Origin: Cytophagales bacterium
Lineage (GTDB): Bacteria > Bacteroidota > Bacteroidia > Cytophagales > Cyclobacteriaceae
Direction: 5' to 3'
Length of the DNA: 64,000 bases
Assembly (NCBI GenBank): GCA_020402945.1
Contig: JADBYQ010000011.1
Coordinates: forward strand, 62,001 to 126,000
Under the pieces are notes generated by a model, which saw only the letters and a program-made list of their open reading frames with translations, was not told where the DNA came from and did not search any database. Positions 17,963 to 26,182 of the stretch are shown here, piece after piece (position 1 is the first letter of the stretch; each line of letters begins with the position of its first letter). Position numbers and translations under genes: made by a program.

Positions 17963-20900
17963 TTAAAATTTAACAATAAAAATGGTTCCAATGTTTGGCT
18001 CACTAGAAACGGATATCTCTCCTCCCAATGCTTCAATTTGGCTTTTTATCATAAACAGCCCTATCCCACGGCTTTCTGGGTGTTTGTGGAATGTTTTTCT
18101 CAATTTAAATATGTGGTGTCCGTGCCGTTTTAGATCAATTCCAAGTCCGTTATCAGTCACTGTTAGTACTATTCTCTCATTCTCAACTGTACTTTTTAAG
18201 CTAATTTCCGGGGTTCTGTCAGGATGCCTGTATTTGAGCGCATTGCTCAGCAGATTAATCAAAACACTTTCCAGATAAATATTTGGGTATCTCACTTTTG
18301 GCACTCTTTCAAAATCTGTAGTAACCACTGCTTTTGTCTCGGCAATTTGGGAGCTTAGTTGTTTTCTTACTCCCTCAAGTACATTTTCAAATAACAGATC
18401 CTGTCTGGCAATATCCTTGTCCTGTTTGATTTTTAAGACTTCATTTAATTCCTGTAGGCTTGTAAGAATTTTGCTTCCAGAGTCATGGAGCATTTTGATA
18501 AACATCTTCTTTTCTGCAGGATCTTCCGTTTTTTCGTAAAAATCAAGTAAGCTCAGAATATTCGATACTGGTGAACGCAAGTTGTGCGAAACAATTTGAG
18601 TAAACTCTTCAAGCTGTTCATTCTTTCTTTCTAAATCCTCAGCAAAGAGCGACAGCTTGTTATTTTGATCAATAATTTTCTCCTCGTTCTGTTTCCTTTC
18701 GGTGATGTCTCTGAATTCGGTTACACGAATTGTTTTTCCTTGATAGGGAATATTTCTGCTGTGAAGTTCTAAATTATAGCGAGTGCCGTCCTTGCGAATC
18801 CCGATGACATCATACGGTTTTTCATCGCCTACGTTTATTTTCGCCCTCACAACTGATTGAGATTCGGGCGCTATAAGATTCAAGCCATTCATGCCGATCA
18901 ACTCATCGTAACTAAACCCGGTAATATCACTTAGCCCTTTGTTTGCGTCCAAGATTTCACCCTCATAATGTAGACCGATACCGCCAAAAGACGCTTCTTG
19001 CAATGTGCGGAATCGGGTTTCACTCTCTTTTAGCTCAAACTCAGCCTTTTTTTGCTGCGAGATGTCAGTCATAATGCCCAACATTCGGTATGCGACTCCC
19101 TCTGCATCTTTCAGAAAAAACCCGCGGTCGAAAAGTTGGGTGAAGCCACTTGATTTTGTCTGGAAACGATATTCAACCTGAAAGCTCTTTCCTTCCAGTC
19201 GGCAGGTTTCTAACTCAGCTGTTACGCGTTCTCTGTCTTCCGGGTGGATTCGCTTTTCCCACTCCTTCGCATGGCCCATCTCGCTCGTCTCAAGGCCGAG
19301 CACATCTTTGCTGTTGCCACTCCAAACAATTTGGCCTGAGGGCACGTCATAATCATAAATCACTTGCCCGGAAGAGGCTGCAATAATTTCATAGCGTGTC
19401 TGCCAATCTTTGTTTTCACGCTCAATCTCCTTTCGCTCTAATACGGTTCCTACCGTGGCAACGAACGACTTCAAAATCGCGAATTCTGAATCAGTAATTT
19501 GCCGCTCAGCTTTACATTCATCAACCCCTAAAAATCCCCAAAACTTACCATAGACCTGAATAGGCACATTAATCACTGATTTTACGTGCAGTGCTGTCAA
19601 TTCAGTTCGGTAGGCTTCATCTTGAATGTCTGCAACATGGCTCAAAAACGTTTTTTTAGAAGAAAGCCTTTGTTCCAAAGAGGGAGCAAGTCGAAAGGGA
19701 AACGTTGCTGTTCCTGCATACTCAAATTTACCTTCCATTTCTTTTGAAGCCCATTTCAATTTTAATGTACACGCGGCTGCATCTGTGTTCGGATCGTTTT
19801 GAAAAATAAGTAAACGATCGGCTCCCGTTTTTTCGCCCAATACACCGATGGCTTTTTGTAGCCCGATCCAAATATCAGTCTCTACAGCGAGGTAACTCGT
19901 TGCTTCTGCCAATGCCGAAACCATGGCGTCACGGTGACGTAATGCTTCTTCGTTGGCCTTTCTTTCAGAAATATCGCGGCTTGAGAGGATGATTGTTTCT
20001 ACTTCGCCTTCTGAATTTAATACCGGGTTTCCCTGTGTTTCTATCCAAACATACTCCCCATTTGCAGTCTTATATCGAAACTCGGCTTTTTGCGGATTCT
20101 TGTTTTTGATTGAAACTTCAAACTTTGCTGTAACTAAAGGCAAATCTTGGGGATGTATAATTTCAAAAATCGATCGCCCAAATAGATTTTCCGAATCAAA
20201 GCCGAGAATTCTTTTGTGAGAGGGGCTGACATAAATAAAATTGCCATTGATGTCGGCTTGCGCCACCATATCGTGCATATTGTTTGTAAGAGTCCGGTAA
20301 ACTTCTTGACTTTCGAGTAATGCCTTTGCGTCTGCTTTTTGTTGAGTGATGTCAATGATTGTTCCGGTCATCTTGGATGGAACTCCATTTTTCATGAACA
20401 CTTTTCCTGTTCCCGAAATCCACCGCATAATGCCATCGGGTGGAATGACTCTGTGTTCTGTCTTGTATTGGCCGTTTGTTTGTAGGCACGTATCGATGCC
20501 CCGCTTCAATTTGTCAATGTCTTCCGTATGGACATACGTCAGGTAGTCTTCAAATGTTAAGGTGCGGAATGCTTGATCCACGCCATACATTCTTAAAATC
20601 TCGTCTGACCAGAAAACGTCATTGGTGATCATGTTCCACTCCCATATTCCAATGTTTCCTGCATTTAATGCAAGGTTGAGTCGTTCACTCGAAATGGCAT
20701 TTTTATGAATGAGTTCAATCCGATCAGTTACCTCGATAACAATCACAACCAATCCAATAATGTTTTTATTCTCATCGTAAATAGGGTCGTACCGATCCTC
20801 CCAAAAGAGGCGTTGGATTCCATCTCCATAGTCTTCTGTTTTCGTGAAATGCTCACCCGCCAATGCCCTGTCAAAATTTTCTTTCGCTTTAAGATAATCG

Positions 20901-21085
20901 CCCCTATTCAACTTCTCTAACAGATCAAGAAGGTTTACGCCAATGGCAATTTCCACATTCCAGATTTTTTTCATGGTCTGGTAATGGGAGTTTGTAAAGG
21001 ACGTATAGCGATAGTGTCGATCTAACGAAAAGGCAATTACCCCAGTTGAGTTTTCAATAGCAGTAGATAAAAAAGGGCTACGCAT
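17963..21085 (-). CDS. Multi-PAS/GAF sensor histidine kinase
   Basis: A 1040-aa soluble sensor kinase. Approximate order: PAS 1 (8-125), PAS 2 with PAC (132-252), PAS 3 (258-375), GAF (385-550), PAS 4 (563-680), PAS 5 (690-798), a coiled-coil linker, HisKA with phospho-acceptor His834 in IVSHNLRSP, and HATPase_c (930-1040) with N box NLLSNALKY and G1 DNGLGID. It has no transmembrane helix, so it should sense internal signals such as redox state, light or small ligands; PAS 2 (WEWNMITNDVFWS) is PAS_3-like. It is followed by a lone receiver gene that probably accepts the phosphate. Confidence 0.92.
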   Translation of the reverse strand: MRSPFLSTAIENSTGVIAFSLDRHYRYTSFTNSHYQTMKKIWNVEIAIGVNLLDLLEKLNRGDYLKAKENFDRALAGEHFTKTEDYGDGIQRLFWEDRYDPIYDENKNIIGLVVIVIEVTDRIELIHKNAISSERLNLALNAGNIGIWEWNMITNDVFWSDEILRMYGVDQAFRTLTFEDYLTYVHTEDIDKLKRGIDTCLQTNGQYKTEHRVIPPDGIMRWISGTGKVFMKNGVPSKMTGTIIDITQQKADAKALLESQEVYRTLTNNMHDMVAQADINGNFIYVSPSHKRILGFDSENLFGRSIFEIIHPQDLPLVTAKFEVSIKNKNPQKAEFRYKTANGEYVWIETQGNPVLNSEGEVETIILSSRDISERKANEEALRHRDAMVSALAEATSYLAVETDIWIGLQKAIGVLGEKTGADRLLIFQNDPNTDAAACTLKLKWASKEMEGKFEYAGTATFPFRLAPSLEQRLSSKKTFLSHVADIQDEAYRTELTALHVKSVINVPIQVYGKFWGFLGVDECKAERQITDSEFAILKSFVATVGTVLERKEIERENKDWQTRYEIIAASSGQVIYDYDVPSGQIVWSGNSKDVLGLETSEMGHAKEWEKRIHPEDRERVTAELETCRLEGKSFQVEYRFQTKSSGFTQLFDRGFFLKDAEGVAYRMLGIMTDISQQKKAEFELKESETRFRTLQEASFGGIGLHYEGEILDANKGLSDITGFSYDELIGMNGLNLIAPESQSVVRAKINVGDEKPYDVIGIRKDGTRYNLELHSRNIPYQGKTIRVTEFRDITERKQNEEKIIDQNNKLSLFAEDLERKNEQLEEFTQIVSHNLRSPVSNILSLLDFYEKTEDPAEKKMFIKMLHDSGSKILTSLQELNEVLKIKQDKDIARQDLLFENVLEGVRKQLSSQIAETKAVVTTDFERVPKVRYPNIYLESVLINLLSNALKYRHPDRTPEISLKSTVENERIVLTVTDNGLGIDLKRHGHHIFKLRKTFHKHPESRGIGLFMIKSQIEALGGEISVSSEPNIGTIFIVKF

Positions 21086-21171
21086 AAATCTGTTTCGAAC
21101 AGTAAATCTAGTTTTTAAATCGTTTTAGAAAAGTTGTATTTTCGGGCAAACATTACCTAATCCCTTACATT

Positions 21172-21540
21172 ATGTTAAAAGAATTTAAGTCATTCGTGAT
21201 GCGCGGCAATGTGGTTGATCTGGCTGTTGGCGTAATAATTGGCGGGGCGTTTGGCGCTATCGTGAATTCGCTGGTGGCAGATGTAATCACCCCAATAATC
21301 CTTCAACCTGCACTTGAAGCAGCCGGTGCAGCCGATATTGCCTCTTGGAAGCCGGGTGGCATGCTTCTCGGCAAGTTTATTTCTTCCGTGATTTCTTTCC
21401 TCGTGATTTCTTTTGTCCTTTTTCTAGTTGTGAAGGGTATGAATGCAGCGAGCAGGAAAAAGGAAGAATCAGCACCTGCACCGGCACCTCCCGCTGATGT
21501 AGTTTTATTGACTGAGATACGAGACCTACTGAAAAAATAG
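21172..21540 (+). CDS. mscL: Large-conductance mechanosensitive channel
   Basis: Inner-membrane emergency valve that opens under osmotic downshock. At 122 aa, slightly short of the common 130-150, it keeps the N-terminal motif [20 protein letters not shown] (TM1 gate), a periplasmic loop ([15 protein letters not shown]), TM2 and a C-terminal helix ([13 protein letters not shown]) after a short Ala/Pro linker. A shared terminator follows. Confidence 0.95.
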   Translation: MLKEFKSFVMRGNVVDLAVGVIIGGAFGAIVNSLVADVITPIILQPALEAAGAADIASWKPGGMLLGKFISSVISFLVISFVLFLVVKGMNAASRKKEESAPAPAPPADVVLLTEIRDLLKK

Positions 21541-21546
21541 AAATTC

Positions 21547-21583
21547 AAAAAAATCCGGTGAAAAGCCTCACCGGATTTTTTTT
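21547..21583. terminator. Bidirectional Rho-independent terminator between mscL and the dehydrogenase gene
   Basis: A 15-bp perfect stem (21547-21561 with 21568-21582, core AATCCGGTGA) and 6-nt loop are flanked by A and T runs, so it can stop transcription in both directions between convergent genes. Confidence 0.93.
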
Positions 21584-21594
21584 GGTACGTAAGA

Positions 21595-22482
21595 CTACTT
21601 GAACTTTTCCGCCACAATAAGGTCTTTGTTTCCTGTCATGTACTGGTAAAATCCACTGCCAGACTTTACACCTTTGTTTCCGGCTTGCACCATGTTAACA
21701 AGCAGCGGGCAGGGTGCATACTTTGGATTTCCGAACCCATCGTGCAATACACGCAGAATAGAAAGGCATATATCTAGCCCAATAAAATCGGCCAGTTGAA
21801 GTGGCCCCATCGGGTGGGCCATTCCTAATTTCATCACGTTGTCGATTTCTTCAACACCGGCTACACCCTCATACAAGGAGTAGATTGCCTCATTGATCAT
21901 AGGCATCAAAATCCGGTTGGCCACAAAGCCGGGGTAGTCGTTTACTTCTACTGGAATTTTGCCCAATTTTTTGGAAAGCTCCATGATTGTATGGGTCGTC
22001 TCATTGGTGGTGCTGTAGCCTCTGATGACCTCAACCAGTTTCATTATGGGTACTGGGTTCATAAAGTGCATCCCAATCACGTTCCCCGGACTTTTGGTGA
22101 CAGATGCTATTTTCGTAATCGAGATAGAAGAAGTGTTGGAGGCAAGAATAGTACCAGGCTTGGTAACTTCATCGAGGTCTTTAAAAATTTTTAGTTTTAA
22201 TTCCAGGTTTTCAGTAGCCGCCTCTACCACCAATTCTACATCTTGAAGCCCTTCTTTTATAAATGTGGTGGTAGAAAGATTCGACAAAGTTAGCTGCTTG
22301 GCATCGGCAGTTATCGTTCCCTTTTCTACCTGCCGGGTAAGGTTTTTGTCAATGGTAGAGATCGCTTTTTTTAAGGCATCTTCAGAAATGTCTATGATGG
22401 AAACCTTGAATCCGTGTTGAGCAAATACATGCGCAATACCGTTGCCCATGGTTCCCGAACCGATAACCGCTATTTTGTTCAT
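21595..22482 (-). CDS. 3-hydroxybutyryl-CoA (3-hydroxyacyl-CoA) dehydrogenase
   Basis: NAD(P)-dependent oxidation/reduction of 3-hydroxyacyl-CoA in fatty-acid or butyrate metabolism. The 295-aa single-domain-pair enzyme has the Rossmann motif GSGTMGNGIAHVFA, catalytic His/Glu region GMHFMNPVPIMKLVEVI, and the C-terminal helical domain (NDYPGFVANRILMPMINEA, LADFIGLDICLSIL). It is divergent from a small membrane protein gene with a 40-nt shared promoter region. Confidence 0.93.
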   Translation of the reverse strand: MNKIAVIGSGTMGNGIAHVFAQHGFKVSIIDISEDALKKAISTIDKNLTRQVEKGTITADAKQLTLSNLSTTTFIKEGLQDVELVVEAATENLELKLKIFKDLDEVTKPGTILASNTSSISITKIASVTKSPGNVIGMHFMNPVPIMKLVEVIRGYSTTNETTHTIMELSKKLGKIPVEVNDYPGFVANRILMPMINEAIYSLYEGVAGVEEIDNVMKLGMAHPMGPLQLADFIGLDICLSILRVLHDGFGNPKYAPCPLLVNMVQAGNKGVKSGSGFYQYMTGNKDLIVAEKFK

Positions 22483-22522
22483 TGAGTTGAGTAATTTTGT
22501 TCGCTGTAAAGATAGAGTTTCA

Positions 22523-23020
22523 ATGGTGCCAGAAAAATCAAGAATTAGAAATTTGTCGACTCGTTATCTAGCTTTTTACAAATGGGGAGTTGGCCTAATA
22601 ATTCTTACGGTAGTCCTTTTATTTGTTTTTTTTGAAGTGGATTCGTTAAAAAAACTTCGAATTGGCATGTTGTTTTGGCCAATGTACTATGGCTATTTTC
22701 TTTATTTATGGTGGAATGTCAATAAGAGAGTTTACCATGTTGAGTTCGACAATGACTTTATGTATGTGATCCAAAGAAAACAAGACTTGCTCATCCCTCT
22801 CGAAAATGTCAAAGACGTAAACCTTGTGTCAATGGGAGGTGTATATCGTGTTGATTTATATGTGAAAGAACTTTTTGGAGACAAGTTTTATTTCAAGCCA
22901 TCACTTCTCTATCCTTTCAACCACAAAAAAAAGGAAGCGTTGGTAGATGTGCTTTGGGCAAATATTGAAAAGGCAAAAAGTAAAAAACAGCATTTTCAAA
23001 GAAACGCGCTGCATAGTTAA
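22523..23020 (+). CDS. Membrane protein with two N-terminal helices and a PH-like domain, unknown function
   Basis: A 165-aa protein. Two hydrophobic helices (about 18-42 and 50-68, WGVGLIILTVVLLFVFF and GMLFWPMYYGYFLYLWW) are followed by a cytosolic beta-rich part (YHVEFDNDFMYVIQRKQDLLIPLENVKDV) resembling bacterial PH-like domains. I chose ATG at 22523; the longer frame from 22442 runs antisense through the dehydrogenase. A TAATTTTG box at 22492-22499 matches the -7 consensus. I do not recognise the family. Confidence 0.65.
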   Translation: MVPEKSRIRNLSTRYLAFYKWGVGLIILTVVLLFVFFEVDSLKKLRIGMLFWPMYYGYFLYLWWNVNKRVYHVEFDNDFMYVIQRKQDLLIPLENVKDVNLVSMGGVYRVDLYVKELFGDKFYFKPSLLYPFNHKKKEALVDVLWANIEKAKSKKQHFQRNALHS

Positions 23021-23144
23021 TTCAAGATTCAAAATTCAAAATTCAACTCTATGATTTAGGCTTTAAGTTTTGAACTTTCAACTTTCAACTTTGAACTTTG
23101 AATCTTGAATCTTGAACTTTGAATCTTGAACTTTGAATCTCGAA
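23021..23144. repeat. Long 7-bp-periodic TTCAAxx/xTTTGAA tract
   Basis: The left part has four 7-mers of type TTCAARA/TTCAAAA/TTCAACT. The right part has about eleven 7-mers of type CTTTCAA, CTTTGAA and TCTTGAA in the complementary sense, so the tract can fold back on itself. It fills the whole gap between two convergent genes and may double as a terminator. Confidence 0.8.
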
Positions 23145-23513
23145 CTATTCAACCAGGACTTCCTTCGCAAACCCCATCGCATTGAACCGGAGTGAAAGTC
23201 GCTGAGCAATTGTATCTCTCCCGCAATTCATTCCCGGTGTCAAGTAGTAATAGAAAAACTTTTGGTTGCGCTTATAAAGTTCGTTTTTGTCAGGTCTACC
23301 CAAAAGCTTGACGATGTCGTCTTGCGAGAGGCCTTTTAACTTTTCTTTTTGTTCAACCAACTCAGGCAGTGCTGCGAGCCGATCTTTCAGGCAGCCCCAT
23401 TTGTCATCCTTCCATTTTGTAAGGTCTATTTTTTCGAAGGTCGGCAGCGGTTTGGAACAACCCGGTAACAACAATAACAAAATAGTAAAGAAGAAAAGGC
23501 ACCGATAGTTCAA
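23145..23513 (-). CDS. Small lipoprotein, SmpA/OmlA-like
   Basis: Exported lipoprotein of about 122 aa with a lipobox LLLPGC in its signal peptide. The mature part contains LSQDDIVKLLGRPDKNELYKRNQKFFYYYL, a pattern reminiscent of SmpA/BamE-like outer-membrane lipoproteins (GxPD...F.Y). I prefer TTG at 23513: a perfect -7 box TACATTTG on the minus strand (23538-23545) overlaps the more upstream TTG at 23540. It is divergent from the gene at 23551. Confidence 0.65.
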   Translation of the reverse strand: MNYRCLFFFTILLLLLPGCSKPLPTFEKIDLTKWKDDKWGCLKDRLAALPELVEQKEKLKGLSQDDIVKLLGRPDKNELYKRNQKFFYYYLTPGMNCGRDTIAQRLSLRFNAMGFAKEVLVE

Positions 23514-23550
23514 TGTATTTGCATTTAATTTGCACCACAAATGTAGTTAC

Positions 23551-23979
23551 ATGACACTAAAGGTATTTAAAGCGATCTGGTTTCTTTCGTTGGTTATTTT
23601 TTTAGGTGTGTTTATGTACAACTACGCCTCTTTGCCCGAGACAATTACGGTTTTAGAGTCTGAAACGCCATTTTCGCTTACGCGTGATGCTTTATTCTAC
23701 TGCGTTTTGGCGATTGCAGCAATTTTTAACCTGTTTGTATTTGTCATTAACAAATTGTTTGCCGTTCAATTGGGGTTTAGAGCTTGGTTCTACGGCTTGG
23801 TTATTTCACTCAATATCTTTTTGATCATCGGTGTCAATTTTGTAGCCCTCTACAATAGTGCGGAAAAATTTGACTATCAGGCGATTGGACCTATTATCTA
23901 TGGCGGCATTGTGCTTGTGGTGGGTTGGGCTATTAGTTGGCCCCTATATGCAGTGGCCAGAAAACTTTTTTCTAAATAA
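23551..23979 (+). CDS. Conserved four-helix membrane protein, unknown function
   Basis: A 142-aa integral membrane protein with four predicted helices (about 8-28, 47-66, 78-99, 112-133). It starts MTLKVFKAIWFLSLVIFLGV, followed by an outside loop ASLPETITV. I do not recognise a domain. ATG at 23551 is preferred over an upstream TTG at 23530, which lies inside the divergent promoter. It is 248 nt upstream of parE on the same strand. Confidence 0.7.
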   Translation: MTLKVFKAIWFLSLVIFLGVFMYNYASLPETITVLESETPFSLTRDALFYCVLAIAAIFNLFVFVINKLFAVQLGFRAWFYGLVISLNIFLIIGVNFVALYNSAEKFDYQAIGPIIYGGIVLVVGWAISWPLYAVARKLFSK

Positions 23980-24227
23980 TCAGTTTTAATCAATTCTTTT
24001 TACCAGTTGTAAATCAGCCAATTAGTTCGGCTGTCCTTGATTCTTTTTGCTGTAATCCCCATTCTACTCCACGAGGAATTCTCGCAGAAAAATATTTTCT
24101 TCGAACTAGACATTGGCGTTTGCCCGTAGAATTTTTAAGTCAGACCCGATAAATTTTTCATCTTTGCGCCCGCCTTCCTAAAGCGTTATGGAGGGCGGGC
24201 GATTAAACTCTTAAGTTTTGAACTGCT
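23980..24227 (+). promoter_or_regulatory. parE leader: -7-like box and strong 5' hairpin
   Basis: No gene is seen in this gap. A CATCTTTG box (24159-24166, one mismatch to TAnnTTTG) is followed at once by a hairpin: 12-bp stem 24167-24178 with 24190-24201 (CGCCCGCC...GGGCGGGC), one G-U pair, 11-nt loop. The stem would form at the very 5' end of the parE-parC transcript, 26 nt before the ATG. Confidence 0.6.
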
Positions 24228-26111
24228 ATGGCGAAGGAAACAAGTGAATACGATGAATCCAGTATCCGGTCCCTCGATTGGAGGGAGCATATTCGACTCA
24301 GGCCGGGAATGTATATTGGTAAGTTGGGCGATGGCTCTGCCAAAGACGATGGCATTTACGTGTTAGTAAAAGAAGTTATCGACAACTGTATCGATGAGCA
24401 CATGATGGGGTATGGCAAAACCATCGATGTAAAAATTACCGATCAACACGTGATGGTGCGCGACTACGGCCGTGGAATACCGCTCGGCAAAGTGGTGGAT
24501 GTAGTTTCTAAAATAAATACAGGAGCAAAGTATGACTCGGGTGCTTTTCAAAAGTCGGTTGGACTAAATGGTGTTGGTACAAAGGCGGTTAACGCCTTGT
24601 CAAATTTCTTTAAAGTGCAAGCTTTCCGCGAAGGCCAAACCAAACTGGCAGAGTTCAAGAAGGGTGTACTAACAGCCGATCCTAAAGTAGGCAAGAGTGA
24701 CGAGAAAAATGGAACCTTGGTAGAATTTGAACCGGATAATACCATGTTCAAGAACTATCATTTCATTCCGGAATATTTGGACGATTTGATGTGGAACTAT
24801 GCATTCCTGAATGCCGGCCTGACCATCAACTACAATGGCAGAAAATTCTTTTCAAAAGATGGCCTGCTTGACTTGTTGAAGCAAAAAGCCGATGCGGAGG
24901 AGATACGCTACCCAATTATTCATTGCAAGGGCGATGATATTGAGTTTGCCTTGACACACGGAAATCAATATGGAGAAGAGTATTACTCATTCGTAAACGG
25001 TCAAAATACAACCCAGGGAGGCACTCACCTGGCCGCTTTTCGTGAGGGGGTGGTGAGGGGTATTCGTGACTTTTACAAAAAAGATTTTGATGCGGCAGAT
25101 ATACGCGCAAGTATTGTGGGTGCGGTAGCCGTGCGTGTACAAGAACCTGTTTTTGAATCACAAACCAAAACCAAGTTGGGTTCCATTAACATGGCACCGG
25201 AAGGCGGACAAAGCGTAAAGAACTTTGTGGGTGATTTTGTGGCAAAAGAATTAGAGATTTATCTCCACAAGAATCCCACTTCGGCAGATGCCCTGCAAAA
25301 GAGAATTTTGCAATCAGAGCGCGAGCGAAAAGAAATTGCTGGTATTAAAAAGTTAGCCAATGAACGCGCGAAAAAAGCTAATCTCCATAACAAGAAGCTA
25401 AGAGATTGCCGTTTTCATTTTGATGATGAAAAAGGGGAGAAGGGGATGGATTCGGTGGTCTTTATTACAGAGGGAGATTCTGCCAGCGGGTCGATCACCA
25501 AATCGCGCAATGTGGAAACGCAGGCTGTCTTCAGTTTGCGTGGAAAACCGTTGAATTGCTATGGTCTAACTAAAAAAGTGGTCTATGAAAACGAGGAATT
25601 CAATCTGCTTCAGCATGCACTTAACATTGAAGATGGGTTGGATGGCTTGCGATACAATAAAGTGATTATCGCCACTGATGCCGATGTGGACGGGATGCAT
25701 ATTCGACTTTTGTTGATGACCTTCTTTCTACAATTCTTTCCTGATTTGGTGAAAGCAAATCACGTCTATGTGTTAGAGACGCCCCTGTTTAGAGTTCGTA
25801 ATAAAAAAGAAACAATCTACTGCTACAGTGAAGAAGAGAAACAAGCTGCCGTAGCTAAGTTGGGTAGTAAACCGGAAATCACCCGATTCAAAGGCTTGGG
25901 CGAAATTTCTCCTGACGAGTTTGGAAAATTTATTGGCGAAAGCATTCGGTTGCAGCCAGTGCTGTTAAACAAAGAGAGTCACTTGGCTAAATTACTGGAG
26001 TTCTACATGGGCAAAAATACGCCTGACCGTCAGGAATTTATTATAGAGAACTTGAGAATTGAATTGGATAAAGTAGAGATAAAAGAGGAGGAGATTGTCG
26101 ATATTGAATAA
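24228..26111 (+). CDS. parE: DNA topoisomerase IV subunit B
   Basis: ATPase subunit of the type IIA topoisomerase that decatenates chromosomes. The 627-aa protein has a GHKL ATPase domain (Glu49 in [32 protein letters not shown]), transducer domain, and TOPRIM with EGDSASGS (415-422) and the metal site DADVDG (484-489). The short length and sequence style fit ParE rather than GyrB. The partner parC starts 71 nt downstream. Confidence 0.93.
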   Translation: MAKETSEYDESSIRSLDWREHIRLRPGMYIGKLGDGSAKDDGIYVLVKEVIDNCIDEHMMGYGKTIDVKITDQHVMVRDYGRGIPLGKVVDVVSKINTGAKYDSGAFQKSVGLNGVGTKAVNALSNFFKVQAFREGQTKLAEFKKGVLTADPKVGKSDEKNGTLVEFEPDNTMFKNYHFIPEYLDDLMWNYAFLNAGLTINYNGRKFFSKDGLLDLLKQKADAEEIRYPIIHCKGDDIEFALTHGNQYGEEYYSFVNGQNTTQGGTHLAAFREGVVRGIRDFYKKDFDAADIRASIVGAVAVRVQEPVFESQTKTKLGSINMAPEGGQSVKNFVGDFVAKELEIYLHKNPTSADALQKRILQSERERKEIAGIKKLANERAKKANLHNKKLRDCRFHFDDEKGEKGMDSVVFITEGDSASGSITKSRNVETQAVFSLRGKPLNCYGLTKKVVYENEEFNLLQHALNIEDGLDGLRYNKVIIATDADVDGMHIRLLLMTFFLQFFPDLVKANHVYVLETPLFRVRNKKETIYCYSEEEKQAAVAKLGSKPEITRFKGLGEISPDEFGKFIGESIRLQPVLLNKESHLAKLLEFYMGKNTPDRQEFIIENLRIELDKVEIKEEEIVDIE

Positions 26112-26182
26112 CAAGCGCAGATGGTATCACGGTTTGTGACACCACGATAGATTGGAGTTTTCAAACGAAGAGAAGTAACGCA

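Noticed and set aside
23021-23144. CRISPR array
   Set aside because: The units are 7 bp with no spacers and no cas genes are near.
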